From Clostridia bacterium (lineage in GTDB: Bacteria; Bacillota; Clostridia; Oscillospirales; CAG-272), in assembly GCA_017398595.1 (NCBI GenBank), contig JAFQFR010000045.1, positions 1 to 53,970 on the forward strand: 53,970 nt of DNA, read 5' to 3'. The position numbers and the translations under genes are program-made. Shown piece after piece: positions 43,453 through 51,986 of this stretch (its first letter is position 1; each line of letters starts with the position of its first letter). The notes under the pieces are model-generated. The model was given only the letters and a program-made list of their open reading frames with translations, did no database searches and had not been told where the DNA came from.

Positions 43453-45696
43453 ATGCAAAAACCACTCAAAATCCTAATGACCACTATGCAAATGGGCTTC
43501 GGCGGCGCGGAAACGCACATCTATGAGCTCGCCCTGGCACTGCAAAAAAACGGGCACACCGTTACGATTGCCTCGGCGGGCGGCAAATACGCCGAGATGC
43601 TCGAGGCGCACGGCGTCCGCCATGTGACGCTGCCGCTCGCCAGCAAAGATCCCTGCAGCGTGCTGCGCGCTTATCGAGGACTCGAAAAGCTGCTGCGTAA
43701 AGAGCACTTTGACCTTGTACACGCGCATGCGCGCATCCCCGCCTTTGTCTGCGGACTGCTGCAAAAGCGACTGCACTTCCGGTTTGTCACCACGGCGCAC
43801 TGGGTATTCAAGGTCACGCCCCTGTGGAAAAAGCTCGCCAACTGGGGCGATCTGCAGATGGCGGTCAGCGAGGACATCAAGCAGTATCTGATCGATAACT
43901 ACGGGCAGTTTTCCGACAATATTTTCGTCACAGTCAACGGCATCAACACCGAGGTGTTCTCCCCCGCAGCCGATCCCGCGCCCATCGTGCGCGAGCTCGG
44001 GCTCTCCGACACACGCCATCGCATCGTCTCGGTCAGCCGCATGGACGAAAGCCGCGGCAAAGCGCAGCTCTGCCTTGCCAAGGCGGCGGAAAAGCTGCTG
44101 ACAAAATACCCCGATCTCGAAATCGTGATCGTGGGCGACGGCGTGCTCTCTGCCGAACGCAATCTGCTCACCGATGTCAAAGCGATCGCCGCAGAGCTCG
44201 AAGCCAAATACGGCAGGAAGATCATCTTCACCCCGGGGCTTCGCACCGACACGCCCGCCTTTATCGCATCGGGCGACATCTTCGTGGGCGCATCGCGCGC
44301 CGCGCTCGAAGCCATGAGCGTGGGCAAGCCGACGATCGTCTGCGGCAACGAGGGCTACATCGGCATTTTCGACGAGGACAAGCGTGAGATCTCGGCAAAG
44401 ACCAACTACTGCTGCCGCGGCTGCGGCGAGGTGGACGAGGACAAGCTCTGTGCCGACATCTGCACGCTGTTTGATACCACCGGCCTTGCCGCGAGCGGCG
44501 CATACTGCCGCGAGGTGATCCTCGCCGACTACTCCGCCGCACGCACCGCGCGCGACTACGAACAGATGTACGCAAAGCTGCCCGCTGTCACAAGCGACCG
44601 TCGCGGCGACATTCTTGTGAGCGGCTACTACGGCTTCGGCAACGCGGGCGACGACTCGATCGCCGCATCCATCATCCAAAACATCCGCGCCGAAGACCCG
44701 CAGGCAAAAATTACGATCTTCTGCAGATCGCCGAAGCAGAGCGCCAAAAAATACGGCGCACGCGCCATTGGCAGATTTAATATTCCCGCAATTCTGCGCG
44801 AAATGCGCGGTGCCAAGCTGCTCATCAGCGGCGGCGGCAACCTGCTGCAAAACACGACTTCCTCGCGTTCGCTCTTTTATTACACGACCATCATCCGCCT
44901 GGCAAAAAAATGCGGACTCAAAGTTTTCGTCTACGCAAACGGCGTCGGACCCGTGTTCGGCGAAAAGCATGAACAAACCGTCGTCAAAACGCTCGCCCTT
45001 GCCGACAAGATCACCTTCCGCGAGCCGCAGTCGATCGAATATGTCGCATCCCTCGGCTTTGACCGCGCAAAGATCACCCTCTCCGCCGATCCCGCACTGA
45101 CGCTCGCCCCCGCAACGAGCGAGCGCATCGACTACATCCTGCGCGAAGCGGACGGCGACCGATTTTTCGCAGTATCCCTGCGCAGCTTCTCAAGTTTGCG
45201 CAGTGAGGAAGTCGAGGGCATGGACGAGGAAGCGTTTGCCGCCCTGTTCGCGGGGGAGATCGACCGCATCTGCGCCGCAACCGATGCAAGCCCCCTCTAT
45301 CTCATCATGCAGTCCAGCCGTGACCGCGCGATCTGCGAGCGGGTGAACGCGCTTGCCGCGCACAAGGGATACATTCTCCCCGCGCTGACCGCGCCCGAGA
45401 TCCTCGGCGTGCTCTCGCGTACCTCACTGGTCATCGCCATGCGCCTGCACCTGCTCATCTACGGTGCCGCGGCGGGCAAACCGCTGCTCGGCGTTTCCTA
45501 TGACAAAAAGGTGGACTCCATGCTCTCCTACATGGGCTATGAACCGCCCGTGCACGTCTCCGCACTCCGCGAGGGTCGCCTGTCCGACCGCGCGATCGAA
45601 CTCTACGGCAAGGACATCCCCTGTGACCGCATCGAAAACCTCAAATCCCTCGCCAAAGCCGATGCAAAAGCTGCGGCAAAAATGATACGGGAATAA
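43453..45696 (+). CDS. Glycosyltransferase family 4 - CsaB pyruvyltransferase fusion
   Basis: 747 aa, two enzymes in one chain. N-terminal GT4 domain (about 1-375): GFGGAETHIYELA, VHAHARIPAF, VSRMDESRGKAQ and the C-lobe GASRAALEAMSVGKPTI. C-terminal polysaccharide pyruvyltransferase domain (about 386-747): GYYGFGNAGDDSIAAS, SGGGNLLQ, and AMRLHLLIYGAAAGKP. CsaB adds pyruvate ketal to a wall polymer so that SLH-domain proteins can bind. Just before the junction there is a Cys-rich patch (CCRGCGEVDEDKLCADIC). GGAGG 7 nt before ATG. Likely a single-gene transcript ending at the terminator at 45.8 kb. Confidence 0.92.
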   Translation: MQKPLKILMTTMQMGFGGAETHIYELALALQKNGHTVTIASAGGKYAEMLEAHGVRHVTLPLASKDPCSVLRAYRGLEKLLRKEHFDLVHAHARIPAFVCGLLQKRLHFRFVTTAHWVFKVTPLWKKLANWGDLQMAVSEDIKQYLIDNYGQFSDNIFVTVNGINTEVFSPAADPAPIVRELGLSDTRHRIVSVSRMDESRGKAQLCLAKAAEKLLTKYPDLEIVIVGDGVLSAERNLLTDVKAIAAELEAKYGRKIIFTPGLRTDTPAFIASGDIFVGASRAALEAMSVGKPTIVCGNEGYIGIFDEDKREISAKTNYCCRGCGEVDEDKLCADICTLFDTTGLAASGAYCREVILADYSAARTARDYEQMYAKLPAVTSDRRGDILVSGYYGFGNAGDDSIAASIIQNIRAEDPQAKITIFCRSPKQSAKKYGARAIGRFNIPAILREMRGAKLLISGGGNLLQNTTSSRSLFYYTTIIRLAKKCGLKVFVYANGVGPVFGEKHEQTVVKTLALADKITFREPQSIEYVASLGFDRAKITLSADPALTLAPATSERIDYILREADGDRFFAVSLRSFSSLRSEEVEGMDEEAFAALFAGEIDRICAATDASPLYLIMQSSRDRAICERVNALAAHKGYILPALTAPEILGVLSRTSLVIAMRLHLLIYGAAAGKPLLGVSYDKKVDSMLSYMGYEPPVHVSALREGRLSDRAIELYGKDIPCDRIENLKSLAKADAKAAAKMIRE

Positions 45697-45708
45697 ATAT
45701 TTTGTAGG

Positions 45709-45728
45709 GGAGGGGTCTCCCCTCCCGC
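45709..45728. repeat. GGGGAGGGG/CCCCTCCC extragenic hairpin
   Basis: GC-rich palindrome GGGAGGGG-TCT-CCCCTCCC just past the csaB-fusion stop; related in sequence to the longer inverted repeat near 53.8 kb. Confidence 0.6.
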
Positions 45729-45778
45729 CAATACCAAATGCCATGCAGCTACAAGCCGCATGGCGTTTATATGCAAGC

Positions 45779-45809
45779 AAAAAGGCTGACGCATTGCGTC
45801 AGCCTTTTT
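45779..45809. terminator. Bidirectional terminator
   Basis: AAAAAGGCTGACGC pairs with GCGTCAGCCTTTTT around a 3-nt loop, between the convergent csaB-fusion gene and the alpha/alpha-toroid gene. Confidence 0.93.
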
Positions 45810-45818
45810 CGCTTTTGT

Positions 45819-47798
45819 TTACTTTTCGATCTTGCCTTCGATGTGGGTGAGTCCCTCGTCGAAGAAGCTCCAATCCTTGTGCCAACGCAGGGACTCGAGG
45901 CGGAATGCCGTCGGCCATGCGGGCAGCCACTGAGAAGGACCGAACGGCTTTACGCCGTAGCGTCCCCAACGGGTGTGGAAAATTGCCTCATCCTGCGCAC
46001 CTGCGGGACGGAGTCTGCCGTTTAAGTACATCGTACCGTCGGAGATGCACTGGCAGGCGTTGCACCAGAATGCGAGCGCACGCTCACGCCACTGTACATA
46101 GCCGGTGATCTCGTAGAGCTCGAGGAAGGACAGTACATCGCGCAGCGCGTACTGGTCAAGTGCCTGGTGAGGCGTGGAAACGCTGGTCGAACCGAAGGTG
46201 TCATAGCCCATCTTGGAGATCAGGCAGTCCTCGGGATATTTTACGGTGAAGTGCATCATCCAGGTGCAGAGATACCATGCGATCTTCTCTGCGCAGGCGA
46301 TATACTTCTTGTCGCCGGTCACATTGTAGAGTGCAAGCGCATCGCGCAAGAGAGGGCTGGACGACTCCTTATCGATCGAGTCGGTGTCAAGAGCGCCCGC
46401 GGTGGTGAAGCCCTCGCGCTCGAGCTCGCTGTAGTAGAAATCAAATGCCTTTACAGCCGCGTCGAGATACTTCTTGTCGCCGCTCTTCTTGTATGCGGTA
46501 ATGATCGGCAGGATGACAAAGCATGCAACGGTACCCTTCTTTGCAAGCACCTTGCCGTCATTGTCCCATGCCTTGGGGATCGCACCGTTCTCATCCTGGT
46601 TGCTCAGTGCGAAGTCGCAGATGTCGTATGCCGCCTGCAGATATTCGGGCTTGTCGATGCCCGCCTCTTTCAAAAGGTCGTATGCCTCGAAGTAGCCGTC
46701 AGCACCCGTACCGATATTGCAGATGTCGTTGCGCAGCTGGATCTGTCCGTCGGGCGCACGGCGGAGCTTCTTACCTGCGAAGTTGCGGTAGGTCTCGTAG
46801 GTACACTCGCCGACTTCCCAGCGGTCGGGCTCATAGCCTGCGGGGAACTCAAAATATCTCCACTCGTCATAGTCGATGCGGGCTGCAATGTGTCCCGCCG
46901 GGTACTTGCCGAATTTCAGCCATGCGTCGTGCGACTCAATTGCCATATCCAGCTTTTCCTTGTCGCCGGTCTGCATATAGTCGTAGATGAACGCGTTCGC
47001 CATCGAAGCGCTCTGTCCTACCCAGCCGATCTCATAGCGGTGCTCGGTCTTCTTGTAGGACGTCGTGCCGAGATGCCACTGCGAACCCATGGTAAAGCCC
47101 GCAAAGCCGTTCTTCTCGCGCTCGAACAGGAAGCGGCTGTACGCGATGCCGAGGCGGTAGAGCTCCTTGGCAGTCATCGGTGCGGCAATGTCGTGTCCGT
47201 AGTAGCGCCATGCGAAATCCATCAGGCTCTTATAGCGATGACGGGTTCCGTCCGAGGGAACGGCAAGGATGATCGCCGTAAAATCGCTCTGCGGCTCCAT
47301 CGTACCCTGGAAAGGATCGCCCCAGAAGTGACGCTGCAGGGTCTTCGGCTTTTCTTCCTCGGGGAAGATCACAACGTGCAGCTCGCCCTCGTCCACTTTG
47401 TACAGCGAGCAGGCGTTGTTATCGTTCGCCTCTGCCATCAGTGCCAGGCTGATCTCGCTGTTTTCACTGTATGTGCAACACGGAATGGTCGCGCGGTGGG
47501 AGGCAAAGCTCCACGGCGTGCCGTCCTCGGCGCGGTCGCCGACATACTCGGCAAAGCCGCCGTAGCCGTTACCGTTATAGCTGATCGCAGGGATCATGGT
47601 AAAGGTCGGCTCGCCGTAAAACAGCATCTCCATGCGCATGTGATCGGTGGGCACATCGGTGTGGCGATGCCACTTCCATGCGCCGTCCTCGATCGGCTCA
47701 AAGGTGTCGGTCGCGCCCTCCACAGAGAGGATGCGCGCGTAGGGCTTGCCGTCGATCGTGACGACATAGCCGCTTTCCAGTTTTTCAATATTCGTCAT
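45819..47798 (-). CDS. Putative cytoplasmic (alpha/alpha)6-toroid glycoside hydrolase-like protein
   Basis: 659 aa, no signal peptide. An N-terminal beta-rich part (about 1-190) precedes repeated helical pairs with aromatic-rich motifs (EIGWVGQSASMANAFIYDY; DALALYNVTGDKKYIACAEK; LELYEITGYVQWRERAL), the look of six-hairpin glycosidases. I do not recognise a specific family, and catalytic residues cannot be assigned; conserved-looking Asp/Glu sit in DYDEWRYFEFP and QDENGAIP. GGAGGG precedes ATG. Own promoter, divergent from metY. Probably acts on an imported oligosaccharide (inference). Confidence 0.6.
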   Translation of the reverse strand: MTNIEKLESGYVVTIDGKPYARILSVEGATDTFEPIEDGAWKWHRHTDVPTDHMRMEMLFYGEPTFTMIPAISYNGNGYGGFAEYVGDRAEDGTPWSFASHRATIPCCTYSENSEISLALMAEANDNNACSLYKVDEGELHVVIFPEEEKPKTLQRHFWGDPFQGTMEPQSDFTAIILAVPSDGTRHRYKSLMDFAWRYYGHDIAAPMTAKELYRLGIAYSRFLFEREKNGFAGFTMGSQWHLGTTSYKKTEHRYEIGWVGQSASMANAFIYDYMQTGDKEKLDMAIESHDAWLKFGKYPAGHIAARIDYDEWRYFEFPAGYEPDRWEVGECTYETYRNFAGKKLRRAPDGQIQLRNDICNIGTGADGYFEAYDLLKEAGIDKPEYLQAAYDICDFALSNQDENGAIPKAWDNDGKVLAKKGTVACFVILPIITAYKKSGDKKYLDAAVKAFDFYYSELEREGFTTAGALDTDSIDKESSSPLLRDALALYNVTGDKKYIACAEKIAWYLCTWMMHFTVKYPEDCLISKMGYDTFGSTSVSTPHQALDQYALRDVLSFLELYEITGYVQWRERALAFWCNACQCISDGTMYLNGRLRPAGAQDEAIFHTRWGRYGVKPFGPSQWLPAWPTAFRLESLRWHKDWSFFDEGLTHIEGKIEK

Positions 47799-47861
47799 GT
47801 CTTCCCTCCGAAAATAATATAGTCAAGATCTTACAACTTTGGTGTAAACTTACATTCCTAT

Positions 47862-47890
47862 TTTATAGTATAAAATAAAACAGGTTTAAA
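47862..47890 (-). promoter_or_regulatory. Promoter of the toroid-protein gene
   Basis: Minus-strand TTTAAA (47885-47890), 17-nt spacer, TATAAA (47862-47867), 63 nt before the start. Confidence 0.7.
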
Positions 47891-47953
47891 AAGCAACCTT
47901 TTACGCGGGGAAGTTTGTTTTCGGCAAAAGATAGGTCTTTTTCCATGAAATCC

Positions 47954-47982
47954 TTGCAATGCCCGACCGTATGTGTTAAAAT
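47954..47982 (+). promoter_or_regulatory. Promoter of metY
   Basis: TTGCAA (47954-47959), 17-nt spacer, TAAAAT (47977-47982). The leader is only about 25 nt, so a SAM riboswitch or T-box cannot fit. Confidence 0.75.
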
Positions 47983-48016
47983 GCTTATATTCTATTTTTT
48001 AAAAGGAAGTACTGTC

Positions 48017-49282
48017 ATGCATATCGAGACAAAATGCCTGCAGGAAGGCTATAAACCCAAGTCCGGCGACCCCCGTGTTCTGCCGATCTACCAGAGCACG
48101 ACCTATAAATACGACTCCTCCGACGCGATCGGCGATCTGTTCGACCTGAAAGCGGACGGACACATGTATTCGCGCATCTCCAACCCCACGGTCGCAGCCG
48201 TAGAGGCAAAGATCGCCGCGCTGGAAGGCGGCGTGGGCGCACTCTGCACCTCGTCGGGCCAGTCGGCAAACTTCATGGCGATCGTCAATATCGCGCAGGC
48301 AGGCGACAACTTTGTCAGCCTGTCGAGCATCTACGGCGGCACGGTCAACCTTTTTGCCGTCACGATGAAGAAAATGGGCATCGAGGTGCGCTTTGCCACG
48401 CCCGAGATGACCGACGAAGAGGTGGAGGCGCTCTTTGACGACCGTACCCGTGCACTCTTCGGCGAGACGATCGCAAACCCCGCACTCAAGGTGCTGGACA
48501 TCACGCGCTTTGCCGACCTTGCGCACCGCATGGGCGTGCCGCTGATCGTGGATAACACCTTTGCAACGCCGATCCTCTGCCGCCCGTTCGAATTCGGTGC
48601 GGACATCGTTGTACACTCGACCACCAAGTACCTCGACGGCCATGCGGCGGTCGTCGGCGGCGTGATCGTAGACAGCGGCAACTTCGACTGGGCAAAGGGC
48701 GGCAAATACCCTGAGCTCTCCACCCCCGATGAATCCTATCACGGCGTCGTATACACCGAGCAGTTCGGCAAGGCGGCATATATCACCAAGGCGCGCGTAC
48801 AGATGATGCGCGACCTCGGTGCAACGCCCGCTGCCCTGAGCGCATACATCCTCAACCTCGGCACCGAGACGCTGGCACTGCGCATGGAGCGCCACTGTGC
48901 AAACGCGCTCGCCGTTGCCAAGATGCTCAAAAATCATCCCAAGGTCTCCTTTGTCAACTACCCCTTCCTCGAGGGTGACAGCGAATACGAGACCGCGCAG
49001 AAGTATCTGACGGGCGGCTCGGGCGTTATTGCCTTCGGTCTGCGGGACGGACGCGCAGCGGCGACCCGCTTTATGGACTCCCTCCGTCTCGCTGCCATCG
49101 TCGTACACGTTGCCGACGCACGCACGAGCGTGCTGCATCCTGCAAGCACGACCCACCGCCAGCTCACCGACAAGCAGCTCGCCGACGCAGGCGTTCTGCC
49201 CGAGCTTGTCCGCCTGTCGATCGGCATCGAAAATGTCGAGGACATCATCGCCGACATCGAACAGGCTTTGGATAAGGCGTAA
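48017..49282 (+). CDS. metY: O-acetylhomoserine sulfhydrylase (Cys/Met PLP enzyme)
   Basis: 421 aa. Converts O-acetylhomoserine and sulfide to homocysteine. PLP lysine is in HSTTKYLDGHAAVVGG; the cofactor-stacking region YGGTVNLF and substrate-side SRISNPT are clear. The length of about 420 aa with the insertion after AKGGKYPEL suits MetY rather than the about 380-aa MetB/MetC types. ATG 48017 has AAAAGGAAG. Followed by element copy E and metA, whose product supplies the substrate. Confidence 0.94.
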   Translation: MHIETKCLQEGYKPKSGDPRVLPIYQSTTYKYDSSDAIGDLFDLKADGHMYSRISNPTVAAVEAKIAALEGGVGALCTSSGQSANFMAIVNIAQAGDNFVSLSSIYGGTVNLFAVTMKKMGIEVRFATPEMTDEEVEALFDDRTRALFGETIANPALKVLDITRFADLAHRMGVPLIVDNTFATPILCRPFEFGADIVVHSTTKYLDGHAAVVGGVIVDSGNFDWAKGGKYPELSTPDESYHGVVYTEQFGKAAYITKARVQMMRDLGATPAALSAYILNLGTETLALRMERHCANALAVAKMLKNHPKVSFVNYPFLEGDSEYETAQKYLTGGSGVIAFGLRDGRAAATRFMDSLRLAAIVVHVADARTSVLHPASTTHRQLTDKQLADAGVLPELVRLSIGIENVEDIIADIEQALDKA

Positions 49283-49289
49283 AACTACT

Positions 49290-49401
49290 CACTTGAAAAT
49301 CTCCGATTTTCAAGTGTTTGGGGGCGCAAGACTCGCGTCGTGCTCAACCGCACGCGCCCCCTTAAGGAGTTTTCAAGCCGGTGCATGCCCGTCTTGAAAA
49401 C
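49290..49401 (+). repeat. Three-stem intergenic element, copy E
   Basis: Begins 8 nt after the metY stop and ends 30 nt before metA. Stem 1: CACTTGAAAATC/GATTTTCAAGTG. Stem 2: GGGGGCGC with GCGCCCCC. Linker TTAAGGAG. Stem 3: GTTTTCAAG (49369-49377) with CTTGAAAAC (49393-49401), where the A-T pair of other copies is C-G here: a paired change. The stem 2 interior matches copy A. Confidence 0.85.
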
Positions 49402-49431
49402 AAGATTTTATTTGTATAAGAGAGAGTAATC

Positions 49432-50382
49432 ATGCCGATCAAGATACCGAACGCGCTGCCCGCGACCGAAACGCTGGAGAGCGAAAATATATTTGTGATC
49501 ACCGAGACCCGCGCCATCACGCAGGATATTCGTCCCTTGAAAATTCTCATCCTCAACCTCATGCCCACCAAGATCACGACCGAAACGCAGCTCGCCCGCC
49601 TGCTCGGAAACACGCCGCTGCAAGTCGAGATGGAGCTCGTCAAGACCTCGCATATCCCGAAGAACACTTCCGAGGAGCACATGCTCGCCTTTTACAAGAC
49701 CTTTGACGAGGTCAGGGACAAGCGCTTTGACGGCATGGTGATCACGGGTGCGCCCGTGGAAAAGCTCGAATTTGAGGAAGTGGAATATTGGGAAGAGCTC
49801 TGCGAGATCATGGAGTGGAGCAAGACGCACGTCACCAGCACGTTCCACATCTGCTGGGGCGCACAGGCGGGGCTGTACTATCACTTCGGCATCCAGAAGC
49901 AGCCGCTGGATAAAAAGATGTTCGGCGTGTTCCGCCATACGGTGGACTACAAGCGCTCGATCCTTTTCCGCGGCTTTGACGACACGTTTCTCGTCCCCCA
50001 CTCGCGCCACACCACCGTAAACCGTGCGGACATCGAGGCGGACGACCGTCTGCGCATTCTCGCCTCGTCCGAAGAGGCAGGCGTATACGCGGTGATCGCC
50101 GATCACGGCAAGCAGATCTTCATCATGGGACACTCGGAGTATGACGCGGACACGCTCAAAAAGGAGTATGTGCGCGACAAGACCGCGGGACTCGACATCG
50201 ACGTGCCGGTCAACTACTTTCCGGACGATGATGACCGAAAGGAGCCGTCCGTCACCTGGCGTTCCTCGGCGAATCTGCTCTATTCCAACTGGCTCAACTA
50301 CTTCGTCTACCAGTCGACGCCCTACGACATTGAGACCGTCGGCACCGAGACGAAATCCGGCTGCGTCCGGCACGAAGCGTAA
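49432..50382 (+). CDS. metA: Homoserine O-acetyltransferase, MetA type
   Basis: 316 aa. Class I glutamine-amidotransferase-like acyltransferase. The nucleophile Cys is in HICWGAQAG; the His and Glu of the triad are in [16 protein letters not shown] has Glu at the position (111 in the family) reported to select acetyl-CoA, where E. coli has Gly and uses succinyl-CoA. That agrees with the neighbouring MetY. Ribosome site GAGAGAG. No separate promoter stands out, so co-transcription with metY through copy E is likely. Confidence 0.94.
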   Translation: MPIKIPNALPATETLESENIFVITETRAITQDIRPLKILILNLMPTKITTETQLARLLGNTPLQVEMELVKTSHIPKNTSEEHMLAFYKTFDEVRDKRFDGMVITGAPVEKLEFEEVEYWEELCEIMEWSKTHVTSTFHICWGAQAGLYYHFGIQKQPLDKKMFGVFRHTVDYKRSILFRGFDDTFLVPHSRHTTVNRADIEADDRLRILASSEEAGVYAVIADHGKQIFIMGHSEYDADTLKKEYVRDKTAGLDIDVPVNYFPDDDDRKEPSVTWRSSANLLYSNWLNYFVYQSTPYDIETVGTETKSGCVRHEA

Positions 50383-50402
50383 AAGAATAAAAAATAAAAC
50401 TA

Positions 50403-50461
50403 TGCGGGGAAAACTTTTTATAAAAAGTTTTCCCCGCACCCTTTTCAAAAATTTTTGAAAA
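50403..50461. repeat. 59-nt double palindrome, copy 1 (after metA)
   Basis: A 36-bp perfect palindrome (arms TGCGGGGAAAACTTTTTA) at 50403-50438 is followed by CCC and a 20-bp palindrome (TTTTCAAAAA/TTTTTGAAAA) at 50442-50461. It starts 20 nt after the metA stop. Identical to the copy at 53508-53566. It may serve as a two-way terminator. Confidence 0.88.
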
Positions 50462-50467
50462 ATTAAG

Positions 50468-50516
50468 CCTTCCCCCTCGGGGGAAGGTGTCGCCGAACGG
50501 CGACGGATGAGGGGAC
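50468..50516. repeat. CTTCCCCC-type extragenic repeat with second hairpin
   Basis: CCTTCCCCC/GGGGGAAGG (50468-50487) then GTCGCC/GGCGAC (50489-50504) and GGATGAGGGG. A shorter relative lies at 35816-35841. Resembles an extragenic repeat I recall from gut Clostridia genomes; no coding content. Confidence 0.65.
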
Positions 50517-50528
50517 ATTATCAAACAA

Positions 50529-50894
50529 CTATTCCCCTCTTTTCAAATACGCATTATGCTTGCGGCGGACGTAGGACTCGTCGTGTTCGCCCATGAGAAA
50601 AGCAATGTGCTGCCAGGAACGAACATCGTCGTAGTAGCGCAGCATAAACAGCTCGCGCACCTCTGCGTCCTCGATGCGCTGTATGTAGCCGAGCAGCTCC
50701 GCTTCCTCGGTGTGCATCTCGCAAAGATAGCGCTCGAGCGCGCTGCGCGCCGCCGTATACGCGGTCTCCACCGCCCGCGTCTGCCGTTTTTCCCGCCGCT
50801 CCTCAAGCGCCGCAAGCCGCTTTTTGGTACGCGTGACCTCGCGCCGCAGCGTTGCAAGGCGGGCAAGCCGCTCCTTGGTGACAGGTTGACTCAT
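50529..50894 (-). CDS. Small sigma-region-4-like protein (phage-type)
   Basis: 121 aa. A coiled-coil N-terminal half (ERLARLATLRREV to about 80) precedes a helix-turn-helix-like end: EVRELFMLRYYDDVRSWQHIAFLMG, then HDESYVRRKHNAY. This layout (coil, 'RYxxxxSWxxIA', HTH) is that of phage-associated DUF1492-like proteins related to sigma region 4. ATG 50894 overlaps the upstream stop as ATGA. Likely DNA-binding; target unknown. Confidence 0.65.
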   Translation of the reverse strand: MSQPVTKERLARLATLRREVTRTKKRLAALEERREKRQTRAVETAYTAARSALERYLCEMHTEEAELLGYIQRIEDAEVRELFMLRYYDDVRSWQHIAFLMGEHDESYVRRKHNAYLKRGE

Positions 50895-51094
50895 CGGAGC
50901 AGCGCCTCCATGTCCCGCAGCAGCTCGCGCCACTGCTCGATCGCATGCTCGGTGCGCCGCAGCTCGCTGAGCAGTTCTTCTTTCTTCTCATTTTCATCAT
51001 CTATCTTGCCGTACAGATCCTCAATACGGCGGTGCAGCTGTGAACGGCTCATGCGAACGCCGCCTGCCGCGACCCCATCATCGTAAAATTGCAT
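50891..51094 (-). CDS. Small coiled-coil protein, unknown function
   Basis: 67 aa. MQFYDDGVAAGGVRMSR, then a heptad-rich helix (RRIEDLYGKIDDENEKKEEL ... LLRDMEALLR). I do not recognise a family. AAAGGGG precedes ATG 51094. Coupled by ATGA to the sigma-4-like gene downstream and divergent from an XRE regulator, so the three probably form one unit. Two TATTTCAG direct repeats lie in its leader. Confidence 0.6.
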   Translation of the reverse strand: MQFYDDGVAAGGVRMSRSQLHRRIEDLYGKIDDENEKKEELLSELRRTEHAIEQWRELLRDMEALLR

Positions 51095-51181
51095 ATTTTT
51101 TTGCCCCTTTCTGAAATAGTGCTTGTAATACTGAAATATCTGTGCTATACTAAAGTACGAAAGAATTTTTTGCATAGAAAA

Positions 51182-51228
51182 GCAGAAAAATCTGTGTCGT
51201 GTTCTTAGAATAACACAGATTTTTCTGC
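51182..51228. promoter_or_regulatory. 16-bp perfect inverted repeat in divergent promoter region
   Basis: GCAGAAAAATCTGTGT (51182-51197) and its exact reverse complement (51213-51228), 15 nt apart. The gap contains TAGAAT (51206-51211), a possible -10 for the XRE gene. A likely operator pair for that regulator, or a hairpin in its leader. Confidence 0.65.
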
Positions 51229-51264
51229 ATGTCAATGGATTTTTTAAAATTTCTCGGAGGGATT

Positions 51265-51573
51265 ATGCCGCAAACGAACAAAGAGATCGCCGCAAGCATC
51301 CGCGCGCTGGCAAAAGAGCGCGGTGTTACCATCAAACAGACACTCACCGACTGTCATATCAACCGCAACTTTATTTACGACCTTGAGCACGGCGACTCCT
51401 CGCCGTCGGTCGATAAGATCGCACGTATTGCCGAATATTTCGGCGTCAGCACGGCAAAACTGCTCGGAGGAGCCGAGGGCGAGATCCAGGCACTGCTCTC
51501 TCTGTACGAACAGCTCTCGCCGAGCGCCAAAGAAGAACTGCGCGCATATATGCAAACGCTGCTGGAAAAATAA
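51265..51573 (+). CDS. XRE-family helix-turn-helix regulator
   Basis: 102 aa. The N-terminal HTH (about 5-65: IAASIRALAKERGVTIKQTL, NFIYDLEHGDSSPSVDKIARIAEYF) is repressor-like. A short C-terminal helix pair (EIQALLSLYEQLSPSAKEEL) may dimerise. GGAGGG precedes ATG 51265. Its stop codon directly abuts the convergent spoVG stop. Probably controls the divergent small-gene pair. Confidence 0.85.
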   Translation: MPQTNKEIAASIRALAKERGVTIKQTLTDCHINRNFIYDLEHGDSSPSVDKIARIAEYFGVSTAKLLGGAEGEIQALLSLYEQLSPSAKEELRAYMQTLLEK

Positions 51574-51852
51574 TTACAGCAGCGTACCGCTGTTTTCGCT
51601 TTCCGCCGTGGCATACGCCTGCAGTACGGCACTCTCGAGCTGTCCGCGAAAAGGCGAATTGATCGGATGCGCAATGTCGCGGTAGGTGCCGTCGCTGTTT
51701 TTACGGCTCGGCATCACGATAAACAGCTTGTCTTCGGTGCTGATGACCTTGATGTCATGCACGGCGAACTGCCCGTCAAAAGTAACCGAGGCAACCGCTT
51801 TCAGCGGTGCTGTCTCAAAGGTTCGTCTGATCTTTACATCTGTGATTTCCAT
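51574..51852 (-). CDS. spoVG: Septation/regulatory protein SpoVG
   Basis: 92 aa. MEITDVKIRR, ASVTFDGQFAVHDIKVI and the MPSRKNSDGTYRDIAHPI block are diagnostic. A small nucleic-acid-binding regulator, known to affect sporulation septation in Bacillus and virulence genes in other Bacillota. AGGAAAGGAAT lies before the ATG. No terminator fits between it and the convergent XRE gene, so their transcripts must overlap. Confidence 0.95.
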   Translation of the reverse strand: MEITDVKIRRTFETAPLKAVASVTFDGQFAVHDIKVISTEDKLFIVMPSRKNSDGTYRDIAHPINSPFRGQLESAVLQAYATAESENSGTLL

Positions 51853-51986
51853 AATTTTTGATATTCCTTTCCTGTATCATGGTCTGCCTCGGCGGCACGC
51901 TGCCGCCGCAAAAACCGGCTGGTAAAATTATGTGATGCCGGGACGCCTTTTATTCATATACTTTACCAATTTAAAATCCCGCAAAC

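Noticed and set aside
47983..48016. SAM riboswitch or T-box before metY
   Set aside because: The leader from the -10 to the ATG is about 35 nt, too short for either, and no matching motif is present.
50383..51260. Complete prophage or integrase-bounded island
   Set aside because: Only three small regulatory-type genes are present; no integrase, structural genes, tRNA or att repeats were found.
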